Source of the DNA: Bacteroidota bacterium
GTDB lineage: Bacteria; Bacteroidota; Bacteroidia; Bacteroidales; UBA10428
Length of the DNA: 64,000 nucleotides
Direction: 5' to 3'
Assembly (NCBI GenBank): GCA_023442525.1
Contig: JAEZZA010000017.1
Location: forward strand, 124,001-188,000
In this document: positions 26,629-34,606 of the stretch, piece by piece
Numbering within the stretch: the stretch's first letter is position 1
Layout: every line of letters starts with the position of its first letter
Translations under genes and position numbers: made by a program
The notes under the pieces: model-generated
What the model saw: the letters and a program-made list of their open reading frames with translations, nothing else
The model's database searches: none
What the model was told of the DNA's origin: nothing

Positions 26629-27963
26629 TTACAGATCCAGAAGGATCTTTTCAGGATCAGGTTTATCAAGCAGCATATTCAAAGGATTCTCAATAAGTTC
26701 TTTCACCCTGTAAAGGAAACTTACCGAGTCGCGGCCATCAATAAGCCTGTGGTCGTATGTAAGGGCAACATACATTATCGGTCGGATAACTACTTCGCCG
26801 TTAATGGCTACCGGTCGTTCCACAATATTATGCATACCAAGTATCGCGGATTGAGGGGGATTAATGATAGGCGTCGACAGCATGGAACCAAATACACCTC
26901 CGTTGGTAATAGTAAATGTGCCTCCGGTCATTTCTTCAATGGTAAGTTTTAAGGAGCGGGCTTTTTCTGCCAGTATGGCAATTGCTTTTTCAATTTCCGA
27001 AAGTGTCATGGAGTTGGTATTCCGTATTACAGGCACCATCAAACCCTTGTCAGATTGCACGGCAATGGCAATGTCGACAAAATCAGGGGTGATCATATCA
27101 TCGCCGTCGATAAAGGAATTAACAGCCGGAAATTGTTTTAATGCTTTTGTACAGGCCATTGTAAAGAAAGACATGAGGCCAAGCTTGATCCCATGTTTTT
27201 CCTGGAATTTCGATTGGTATTTCTTCCTTAATTCCAGCACACTGCTCATGTCAACTTCATTAAAGGTAGTGAGCATGGCTGTCTCGTTTTTTACTGAAAC
27301 CAGCCTTTTGCTAAGTTTCCGCCGAAGCGGAGACATAGGAGTTTTTTTCAGTCCGCGTCCGGTGCCAGGTACGGCTTCCTGATCAGATTTAATATTGCCC
27401 TTCGATTGAATAACCTGTTCAACATCCTGTTTGGTGATCTTTTTCAATCCACTGATTATCGATTCTACATCCAGGTCGTTTTGTTCCATCATTGTCCGGG
27501 CCAGGGGAGTCACTTTAACCGGACTTTCTGGTTTATTATCTGTCTCTGGTTCCCTGGTTTCCCTGGTTGTAGTTTTTTGTGGTTCTTCGACCGGAGTGTC
27601 TGTTACCGGTTTGGTAGTGTCTGAAACAGGTTGTTGCACGTGCTCTTCCGACGTGGCTGCTGCAACAGATGGAACGGGAACCGACTTTTGTTTGGGTGCC
27701 GGTTTTTTTGCTTCGCCTGCAGGCTTTCCATCGGTGTCAATGGTACAGGCAACATCACCTATATGAACTTTTTCACCTGCTTTAGCTACTATATGCAATG
27801 TTCCGGATTCAGTTGCAATAAGTGGCAGCGTGGCTTTATCCGTTTCAACTTCTGCTATTTCCTGATCTTTTTGCACAAACGATCCATCTTCAACAAGCCA
27901 GTTGCCTATAGCGGCTTCAGTTACTGATTCCCCGGCTGATGGTATTTTTATTTCTGTGATCAT
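26629..27963 (-). CDS. sucB: Dihydrolipoyl succinyltransferase, E2 of 2-oxoglutarate dehydrogenase
   Basis: The E2 core passes succinyl groups from E1 to coenzyme A. I start it at 27963 (MITEIKIPSAGESVTEA), two bases after the sucA stop; the longer frame to 28035 would run into sucA. Lipoyl domain at 1-77 with the modified Lys in VETDKATL, a Pro/Thr/Glu-rich linker, a peripheral subunit-binding domain at about 150-185 (VTPLARTMMEQNDLD), and the catalytic domain with DHRLIDGRD near residue 415. The 444 residues fit a single-lipoyl E2. E3 (lpd) is not in the window. Confidence 0.95.
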   Translation of the reverse strand: MITEIKIPSAGESVTEAAIGNWLVEDGSFVQKDQEIAEVETDKATLPLIATESGTLHIVAKAGEKVHIGDVACTIDTDGKPAGEAKKPAPKQKSVPVPSVAAATSEEHVQQPVSDTTKPVTDTPVEEPQKTTTRETREPETDNKPESPVKVTPLARTMMEQNDLDVESIISGLKKITKQDVEQVIQSKGNIKSDQEAVPGTGRGLKKTPMSPLRRKLSKRLVSVKNETAMLTTFNEVDMSSVLELRKKYQSKFQEKHGIKLGLMSFFTMACTKALKQFPAVNSFIDGDDMITPDFVDIAIAVQSDKGLMVPVIRNTNSMTLSEIEKAIAILAEKARSLKLTIEEMTGGTFTITNGGVFGSMLSTPIINPPQSAILGMHNIVERPVAINGEVVIRPIMYVALTYDHRLIDGRDSVSFLYRVKELIENPLNMLLDKPDPEKILLDL

Positions 27964-27965
27964 TG

Positions 27966-30779
27966 TTATTGAATTTTTTCGGCAAAGTAACTGTATTGTT
28001 TCAGTATCTGTTGGCGCAGGCTTCCGCTTGAACATTGCAGGCCGCAGTATTTACGTTTGAGTTCACACTCGCATTTGCGAAATACCTTGGAAATGATCTC
28101 TTCCTGGCTGATCTGATGAAGCCGTAATAACCCTACAGCGGGACTTCCGCTGGGCAACCGGTAGACAGGCAGTATTTCGCCGCTGAATTCATGTTGAATA
28201 TGACGCCATGGTCCCATATTACCCGGTTCTTCCTGTACCCAAAGTTTAAGCAGAACATTAGGATATTTTCGGATAATATTTTCAACTTTTTCGTTGGGGA
28301 ACGGATGTAATTGTTCAATTCTTACAATGGCAATATCTCTGGCATCGAATTCTTTTTTGCGGGCAAGAAGGTCGTAATAGATTTTTCCCGAACAAAATAC
28401 CAGTCGGCGAACTTCTTCCACATCTACATCGTCATCGTCGATAACATCCTGAAACCGGCCGGTAGCTAATTCTTCAAGGGTTGATGTACACCAGGGATGC
28501 CTGAGAAGGCTTTTAGGTGTAAAAATAATCAGCGGAACCCTGAAATTCCTGTAAACACTCTGTCGCAAAAGATGGAACAGATTGGCGGGAGTGGTCGGAT
28601 TCACAATCTGCATATTATTATTTGCTGCCAGTAGCAATATTCGTTCAATACGGGCACTTGAATGTTCAGGGCCCTGACCCTCATAGCCATGAGGAAGGTA
28701 CAGAACAATGCCATTCATTACTCCCCATTTCTCCTCGGCCGCACTGATATACTGGTCGATAATTACTTGTGCTACATTTACAAAATCGCCATACTGCGCT
28801 TCCCAGATGGTGAGTCCTTTTGTATTCGCCAGGGCATAACCATATTCAAAACCAAGTACACCATATTCATTGAGAGGTGAGTTGTAAACATGGAAAGAAG
28901 CCTGGCTTGATGAAATATGTTTTAGCGGGACAAATGTTGAATCGGTATCTTCGATAACATGTGCTGCATGCCTTTGTGAAAACGTACCTCTTACCGTGTC
29001 CTGCCCCGTCAGCCTTACAGGATGACCATCGTACAGTAATGATCCGTACGCCATTAATTCAGCCATCGCCCAATCAATCTTTCCGTCTGTGATCATCTTA
29101 AGACGGTCGTTATTCAGTTTGAGGGTTTTATCAATGAACTTTTCACCCGGAGGAAGATAGGTAATCTTTTCACCAAGGAACCTTAGAAAATCAACTGTCA
29201 ATTCACCTGAATTCCATTTGTCGAAATCGTTTCGTTTGGCATGCCTGAAACCTTTCCAGTCGTCGTATAGAAACCTTTGAATATGAACTTTACCAAGGCC
29301 TTTTGAAAGGTTGAACCTGCTGTCGAGCAGACTGTCAAATTCATGCTGCCGGCTTTCGGCATCTTCGCGACTGAATACACCCTGTTCGATGAGTTCACGA
29401 GAGTATATATCACGGGGATTTGGGTGAACTGCAATGGCCTTGTAAAGTGTAGGCTGGGTATACCGGGGTTCATCTCCCTCGTTATGACCGTATTTCCGGT
29501 ACGATAAAATATCTATGAAAACATCGGATTTGAAGGTACGACGGTATTCCATGGCCAGCAGCACTGTATGGAGTAAAGCTTCGACATCGTCGCCGTTGAT
29601 ATGAAAAATAGGCGCCTTGATAACTTTGGCGATATCGGTACAGTACGTGCTCGAACGGGCTTCGAGATAATTGGTGGTGAATCCCACCTGATTATTGATT
29701 ACCATATGGATGGTTCCTCCGGTATGAAAACCGACTAATTCCGACATCTGAATCACTTCGTAAACTACACCCTGTCCTGCTATTGCAGCATCACCATGGA
29801 TGATCACCGGTGCCACCTTTGAAAAATCGCCCTGGTATTTATTGTCGATATGACTCCGGGTTACACCCTCAATAACCGGGGATGCACTTTCAAGGTGCGA
29901 AGGATTGGGTACGAGATTCAGATCAACTGTTTTACCGTTTCTGAGCTTTACTTTATTGCAATAGCCCAGATGGTATTTTACATCGCCAAGTGAGATGGCA
30001 TCGTCGTATTCTTCAGCAACGAATTCCTGAAATATATTTTCATAAGGCTTACCGATCACGTTGGCAAGTACGTTCAGTCGGCCCCGATGTGCCATGCTCA
30101 GAAAGAATTCTTCAATACCAGATTCGGAACCTTTGTTGATCAGGTAATGTAAAGCCGGTATAAGTGTTTCCGTGCCTTCGAGTGAAAATCGCTTCTGACC
30201 TACAAACCGTTTGTGAATGAAGTTTTCGAAACCAACAGCTTTGTTAAGTAAATCGAAAATGTATAATTTTTCTTCTTTTGTGAAAGGAGTGGTATTCCTC
30301 GACCCTTCCATTTTCTGCTGCAGCCAGTCGGTTTTTTCCTGGTCTCTTATAAACATATATTCGGCACCCACCGACGCACAATATGTCTGTTGCAGATGTT
30401 CTCTTATTTCACGCAATGTGGCATTTCCAATGCCTATTTCAGTTCCGGCGTGAAATGTGGTGTCGAGATCAGCCTCGTCGAGTTGATAATTTTCCAGATC
30501 GAGGGTAGGAAAGTATTTCCTTCTTGACCGAACCGGGTTTGTACGTGTAAACAGATGGCCTCTTTTTCTGAACGCGTCAATATAATTCAGAACATGGAAT
30601 TCTTTGTCTAACTGTTCGTTGCCTGAAGGTGACCCGGTCTGGGACTTTCTTCCAAAATCGAAGCCTGAAAAGAACGTGCGCCAACTTGAGTCAAGTGAAT
30701 CAGGATCTTTCAGATATTGCTGATAAAGCTGGTCGATTGTACCAATTTCGCTATTCCCCAGAAATGAGAATTGATCCAT
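27966..30779 (-). CDS. sucA: 2-Oxoglutarate dehydrogenase E1
   Basis: Thiamine-diphosphate enzyme that decarboxylates 2-oxoglutarate in the TCA cycle. The 937 residues match the family. It begins with the E1-specific stretch SFLGNSEIGTIDQLYQQYL, which contacts E2. It then has the HRGRLNVLANVIGKP loop, IHGDAAIAGQGVVYE for thiamine/Mg binding, and RKYGHNEGDEP, with FSQRHAAH and GFEYGYAL in the transketolase half. Its start is preceded by a perfect Shine-Dalgarno sequence AAAGGAG (30786-30792, 6-base spacer), unusual for this phylum. It is divergent from the transhydrogenase operon and upstream of sucB. Confidence 0.97.
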   Translation of the reverse strand: MDQFSFLGNSEIGTIDQLYQQYLKDPDSLDSSWRTFFSGFDFGRKSQTGSPSGNEQLDKEFHVLNYIDAFRKRGHLFTRTNPVRSRRKYFPTLDLENYQLDEADLDTTFHAGTEIGIGNATLREIREHLQQTYCASVGAEYMFIRDQEKTDWLQQKMEGSRNTTPFTKEEKLYIFDLLNKAVGFENFIHKRFVGQKRFSLEGTETLIPALHYLINKGSESGIEEFFLSMAHRGRLNVLANVIGKPYENIFQEFVAEEYDDAISLGDVKYHLGYCNKVKLRNGKTVDLNLVPNPSHLESASPVIEGVTRSHIDNKYQGDFSKVAPVIIHGDAAIAGQGVVYEVIQMSELVGFHTGGTIHMVINNQVGFTTNYLEARSSTYCTDIAKVIKAPIFHINGDDVEALLHTVLLAMEYRRTFKSDVFIDILSYRKYGHNEGDEPRYTQPTLYKAIAVHPNPRDIYSRELIEQGVFSREDAESRQHEFDSLLDSRFNLSKGLGKVHIQRFLYDDWKGFRHAKRNDFDKWNSGELTVDFLRFLGEKITYLPPGEKFIDKTLKLNNDRLKMITDGKIDWAMAELMAYGSLLYDGHPVRLTGQDTVRGTFSQRHAAHVIEDTDSTFVPLKHISSSQASFHVYNSPLNEYGVLGFEYGYALANTKGLTIWEAQYGDFVNVAQVIIDQYISAAEEKWGVMNGIVLYLPHGYEGQGPEHSSARIERILLLAANNNMQIVNPTTPANLFHLLRQSVYRNFRVPLIIFTPKSLLRHPWCTSTLEELATGRFQDVIDDDDVDVEEVRRLVFCSGKIYYDLLARKKEFDARDIAIVRIEQLHPFPNEKVENIIRKYPNVLLKLWVQEEPGNMGPWRHIQHEFSGEILPVYRLPSGSPAVGLLRLHQISQEEIISKVFRKCECELKRKYCGLQCSSGSLRQQILKQYSYFAEKIQ

Positions 30780-30785
30780 GGGATA

Positions 30786-30792
30786 CTCCTTT
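30786..30792 (-). promoter_or_regulatory. Strong Shine-Dalgarno sequence of sucA
   Basis: On the minus strand AAAGGAG stands 6 bases before the ATG at 30779, a full match to the anti-Shine-Dalgarno sequence. Most starts in this window have no such site. Confidence 0.75.
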
Positions 30793-30924
30793 GTTGTAAG
30801 TGGTTGTTTAAAGTTACGAACATTTTGATACTGATTTTGTTTAGACTATAATTAAGAGTTTGGATTAAATATCCTTTCCGGCCTTGCTTGATCTATCCTA
30901 CATAAATAAGGTATTACACAGTAT

Positions 30925-32049
30925 ATGACCATTGGAATACTAAAAGAAAGGGCCCCTGAACGACGGGTTGCCCTCACTCCCGAAGCTGCTGCAGCACTAA
31001 AATCGATCAACTCGGATATAATATTAGAAAACGGAGCAGGTGATGAATCTTTCTTTTCCGACGATTTATACATGAAGTCGGGGGTAAGTGTGGCATCACG
31101 TGCCGATGTGCTGGAGAAGTCCGACTGCATTCTGACCGTTGCAGGTCCGCTGCCCGGCGAATACGAATCGTGGGGCAATAACAAAATACTTATCGGCCAT
31201 CTGAATTATATGGATCAGATGATGGTCGACAAGTGGGCCGCCCATAAGATTTCAGCCTTCAGCCTTGATTTATTACCCAGAACCACCCTGGCGCAATCGA
31301 TGGATATTTTATCGAGTATGTCGACGGTTTCGGGATATAAGGCTGTGCTGGATGCGGCAGGTCATTTACCAAGGTTTTTCCCCATGTTTATGTCGGCTTC
31401 CGGTACGGTTAAACCTGCCAAAGTGTTAATACTGGGAGCAGGAGTGGCAGGATTGCAGGCACTTGCTACGGCACGCAGGCTCGGGGCTGTGGTTGAAGTA
31501 TTCGATGTGCGGTCGGCGGTGAAAGAAGAAGTGCAAAGCCTTGGTGGAAAGTTTATCGAGGTTCCGGGAGCGGTTGAAGACAAAAGTGCCGGTGGCTATG
31601 CTGTTGAACAACAGGAAGAATATAAAAGAAAACAGGGCGAATTGATACATAATCATGCGCTTAAATCGGATGTGGTGATCTGCACGGCACAAATTCCCGG
31701 TAAGAAGGCACCTTTGTTACTTCATAAATCAACGGTGGAAATGATGATGCCGGGATCGGTGATCGTTGATCTGGCGGCTTCTACCGGTGGAAATTGTGAA
31801 GTGACGGAATTCAATGAAATCATAAATCACATGGGTGTGATCATCATTGGTAAGGTGGGCTATCCGTCGGTGTTGTCTATGGATGCCAGCCGAATGTACA
31901 GCAATAACCTTGTGAGTTTCGTGAGACTGTTGATTGGAAAAGACGGCAGCCTTTCAGTTGATTTCAACGATGAAATTATTAAAAACACTTGTATAACTCA
32001 TGAAGGACAGGTTGTGAACCAGCGTGTGCTTTCACTGGTAAAAAGCTGA
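30925..32049 (+). CDS. pntAA: NAD(P) transhydrogenase subunit alpha, part 1
   Basis: The soluble NAD(H)-binding domain I of the proton-translocating transhydrogenase, which couples hydride transfer from NADH to NADP with proton entry. At 374 residues it lacks the membrane helices found in E. coli PntA; these are in the next gene. Starts with GILKERAPERRVALTPEAA, has the Rossmann motif GAGVAGLQALATARRLGA at about 171-188 and the mobile loop around KRKQGELIHNHALKSDVVICTAQIPGKKAP. First gene of a three-gene operon, 7 bases before pntAB. Confidence 0.96.
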   Translation: MTIGILKERAPERRVALTPEAAAALKSINSDIILENGAGDESFFSDDLYMKSGVSVASRADVLEKSDCILTVAGPLPGEYESWGNNKILIGHLNYMDQMMVDKWAAHKISAFSLDLLPRTTLAQSMDILSSMSTVSGYKAVLDAAGHLPRFFPMFMSASGTVKPAKVLILGAGVAGLQALATARRLGAVVEVFDVRSAVKEEVQSLGGKFIEVPGAVEDKSAGGYAVEQQEEYKRKQGELIHNHALKSDVVICTAQIPGKKAPLLLHKSTVEMMMPGSVIVDLAASTGGNCEVTEFNEIINHMGVIIIGKVGYPSVLSMDASRMYSNNLVSFVRLLIGKDGSLSVDFNDEIIKNTCITHEGQVVNQRVLSLVKS

Positions 32050-32056
32050 TTAACCT

Positions 32057-32383
32057 ATGGAAAATATTCTCGAATTCCTTTATCTGTACCGACAGGAAAT
32101 ATTCATCCTTACCCTGGCAATATTCCTGGGTATGGAGGTGATATCAAATGTACCCTCGGTGTTGCACACACCACTTATGTCGGGCGCTAATGCCATCAGC
32201 GGTGTAATTATTATAGGCGGAATTATTTTATTGGGACATGCCGACCTGTCGCGATTGAATATTACGGTAATTATCGGAGCCGTGGCTGTCTTTGCCGCGA
32301 CGCTAAATGTGGCCGGGGGTTTCGTGGTAACCGACCGCATGCTCGAAATGTTTAAAAAGAAGAAAACTACTAAACAAAATTAA
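32057..32383 (+). CDS. pntAB: NAD(P) transhydrogenase subunit alpha, part 2
   Basis: A 108-residue membrane protein with three helices (about 12-32, 45-63, 68-90) that supplies the part of transhydrogenase domain II which in E. coli is fused to PntA. The conserved NVPSVLHTPLMSGANAISGV stretch (about 30-50) is diagnostic. It lies between pntAA and pntB with gaps of 7 and 5 bases. Confidence 0.95.
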   Translation: MENILEFLYLYRQEIFILTLAIFLGMEVISNVPSVLHTPLMSGANAISGVIIIGGIILLGHADLSRLNITVIIGAVAVFAATLNVAGGFVVTDRMLEMFKKKKTTKQN

Positions 32384-32388
32384 AATTC

Positions 32389-33804
32389 ATGTCTGAGATT
32401 TCATTCGACTCTGCAATCGCCATACTCGACCTGAGTTACCTTATTGCCGCCGTACTATTTGTTGTCGGGTTAAAGCGTCTGAGCAAACCCGAAACCGCCC
32501 GTTCCGGTAATCTCTGGGCTGCAGCCGGAATGATACTTGCCATGGTGACCACGCTGTTATTGCATAAGGACAATGACGGAAACCGCATTGCCTTGACTAA
32601 CATCATTATCATTATTATCACTATTCTTATAGCTACTATTGTTGGTTGGGTAATCGCCCGTCGGATTAAGATGACAGCAATGCCCCAGCTGGTATCGTTT
32701 TTTAATGCCACAGGTGGAGCTGCTTCGGGCCTTGTAGCGGTTATAGAATACGGTAATCCTGAAAATACTTCACTACTGGTTACCTTGTTGGGAATGGTAG
32801 TAGGGAATATAGCCTTCAGCGGAAGTATGATCGCGTACTGGAAACTCGACGGAAAAATAAAAGACTGGCCGGCTTCATTTATGAAGTATATTAACCTGGT
32901 ACTTCTCATAGTTATTACAGGGGTAATTATTGTCGCCATGTTTCCGGGAGTCGACAGGTCAGTTTCGGATGTTCTTGTATACGGACTTTTTGTAATCGCG
33001 CTTCTGTACGGTATTTTCTTTGTAATGCCGATAGGAGGAGCCGATATGCCGGTGGTGATTTCATTGTTGAATTCACTTACCGGAATTGCTGCAGCCATGG
33101 CTGGTTTCATATACTCAAACCAGGCTATGATCCTTGGAGGTATACTGGTTGGCGCTGCAGGTACCATTCTTACCATTCTCATGTGTAAGGCCATGAACCG
33201 TTCGTTGCTGAACGTGATTGTAGGCGGCTTTGGTGGGAGCCAGGGAGGTGCTGTAGCGGCTGTAGCCGGGGTAATACGTGAGATTCCGGTTGGTGATGCC
33301 GGTATTCTGCTGAATTACAGTCAGAAAGTGGTAATAGTCCCCGGATATGGCCTCGCCGCTGCCCAGGCCCAGCATTTGTGCAGTGAACTGGATATGCTGT
33401 TGTCGTCGCGGGGGGTAGATGTTCGTTATGCAATCCATCCGGTCGCCGGTCGTATGCCCGGACACATGAACGTGTTGCTTGCCGAAGCAAACGTACCGTA
33501 CGAAAAGCTGATAGAAATGGATCATATCAACCCCGATATGCCTAATGTAGATGTGGCAATTGTGATAGGAGCCAATGATGTCGTAAATCCGGCTGCCTTA
33601 GACGATCGGTCATCACCCATTTATGGAATGCCGATTATACATGTTCATGAAGCAACCAATATTATAGTCATAAAGAGAGGAATGGGGAAAGGCTATGCCG
33701 CCATTGAAAATAATCTTTTCTTTAACGAGAAAACACGCATGCTGTTCGGTAATGCCAAAGATGTTCTTCAAAAACTGATTACTGAAATAAAGGGTATGGA
33801 GTAG
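32389..33804 (+). CDS. pntB: NAD(P) transhydrogenase subunit beta
   Basis: A 471-residue protein with eight or nine membrane helices in the first 270 residues (proton channel, domain II) and an NADP(H)-binding domain III at the end. Seen are NATGGAASGL and GGADMPVVISLLNSLTGIAAAMAG in the membrane part, and VPGYGLAAAQAQH, HPVAGRMPGHMNVLLAEA and VVIGANDVVNPAA in domain III. The operon stands head to head with sucAB, so NADH from 2-oxoglutarate oxidation and NADPH supply are encoded side by side. Confidence 0.96.
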   Translation: MSEISFDSAIAILDLSYLIAAVLFVVGLKRLSKPETARSGNLWAAAGMILAMVTTLLLHKDNDGNRIALTNIIIIIITILIATIVGWVIARRIKMTAMPQLVSFFNATGGAASGLVAVIEYGNPENTSLLVTLLGMVVGNIAFSGSMIAYWKLDGKIKDWPASFMKYINLVLLIVITGVIIVAMFPGVDRSVSDVLVYGLFVIALLYGIFFVMPIGGADMPVVISLLNSLTGIAAAMAGFIYSNQAMILGGILVGAAGTILTILMCKAMNRSLLNVIVGGFGGSQGGAVAAVAGVIREIPVGDAGILLNYSQKVVIVPGYGLAAAQAQHLCSELDMLLSSRGVDVRYAIHPVAGRMPGHMNVLLAEANVPYEKLIEMDHINPDMPNVDVAIVIGANDVVNPAALDDRSSPIYGMPIIHVHEATNIIVIKRGMGKGYAAIENNLFFNEKTRMLFGNAKDVLQKLITEIKGME

Positions 33805-33840
33805 TTCTTCTGGCCTTTCTGCTCAATTATATAATACCTG

Positions 33841-33889
33841 AATCTTCAGACTCTGACAGGTCCTTCGGACTCTGTCAGGTCTGAAGATT
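33841..33889. repeat. Hairpin repeat element, copy 1
   Basis: A 49-base near-perfect palindrome behind pntB. The 34-base core (33849-33882) is identical in copy 2. Predicted fold: outer stem of 11 pairs (AATCTTCAGAC with GTCTGAAGATT), a bulged T on each side, a 7-pair stem (CTGACAG/CTGTCAG), a 4-pair stem (GTCC/GGAC) and a TTC loop. No T run follows, so it is not a standard terminator. Confidence 0.85.
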
Positions 33890-33899
33890 ATTGATTTAG

Positions 33900-33940
33900 A
33901 TCAGACTCTGACAGGTCCTTCGGACTCTGTCAGGTCTGAT
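33900..33940. repeat. Hairpin repeat element, copy 2
   Basis: The same 34-base core at 33904-33937, here with a 7-pair outer stem ATCAGAC/GTCTGAT. Where copy 1 has a T-A pair outside TCAGAC, this copy has A-T, so the flank changed on both arms together. The copies are in direct orientation, 10 bases apart. The rest of the gap (33805-34005) shows nothing else. Confidence 0.85.
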
Positions 33941-34005
33941 TATTTATTGGTCATGGGTGGTCATTAGATTATTTTTCTTACATTTATTCTCTAAACTTAA
34001 ACCCT

Positions 34006-34593
34006 ATGACAATACTTTCAGAAACATGGTGGGGATCCATGTTACTTGCCGAAAAGGTTTTCTGGTTAATTGCACTCCCTTTTACCGCGATATTTTTGTT
34101 TCAGCTCGTACTTACCTTTATAGGAGGCGACGCAGATCATTTTGATGCCTCGGCCGACCATGATGTTGCCATTGATGCCGATCATGGCATAGGTTTTCAA
34201 TTCCTGAGTATCAAGAATCTTATCGGTTTTTTCTCAATAATGGGATGGACCGGAATTGCTTTGCTAAACGGAGGCAAATCACTTGGACTCACCATTGTAG
34301 TGTCCATTCTGGCCGGACTGGCAATGATGGTTATTATGGCCACCCTGTTGTATTACCTGGGAAAACTTACCGAACATAATGTTCTGAATCTTAAGAATGC
34401 CAAAGGAAAAATTGGAACCGTGTATCTGAGAATTCCTCCTCAGCGAAAGGGGATGGGACAGGTACAGATTAACGTTCAGGGATTTCAGACTCTTAATGCT
34501 ATAACCGACGAACGCGAGGAAATAAAAACCGGTACGGTTGTCGAAGTTATCGACTCTGTCAATAACGAAGTATTACTTGTAAAAACTCAATAA
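34006..34593 (+). CDS. NfeD-like membrane protein with OB fold
   Basis: A 195-residue protein with an N-terminal helix (about 18-37), a short acidic/His-rich loop (GDADHFDASADHDVAIDADHG, near 40-60), two to three further helices (about 68-125) and a C-terminal OB-fold domain (GKIGTVYLRIPPQ ... EIKTGTVVEVIDSV). Short NfeD proteins of this type are nearly always encoded beside flotillin, as here (13 bases upstream), and work with it in membrane microdomains. The Asp/His-rich loop could bind metal, but that is speculation. Confidence 0.85.
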   Translation: MTILSETWWGSMLLAEKVFWLIALPFTAIFLFQLVLTFIGGDADHFDASADHDVAIDADHGIGFQFLSIKNLIGFFSIMGWTGIALLNGGKSLGLTIVVSILAGLAMMVIMATLLYYLGKLTEHNVLNLKNAKGKIGTVYLRIPPQRKGMGQVQINVQGFQTLNAITDEREEIKTGTVVEVIDSVNNEVLLVKTQ

Positions 34594-34606
34594 AATATTT
34601 TCACTT

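Noticed and set aside
27964..28035. Longer N-terminus of SucB
   Set aside because: It would overlap the end of sucA, and the lipoyl domain starts at the internal Met at 27963.
32436..33194. A 252-codon open frame opposite pntB
   Set aside because: Antisense to a well-conserved membrane protein; its Ile/Pro/Thr-rich sequence mirrors hydrophobic codons on the other strand.
33841..33940. Terminator for the pnt operon
   Set aside because: Neither hairpin is followed by a T tract; kept as a repeat element.
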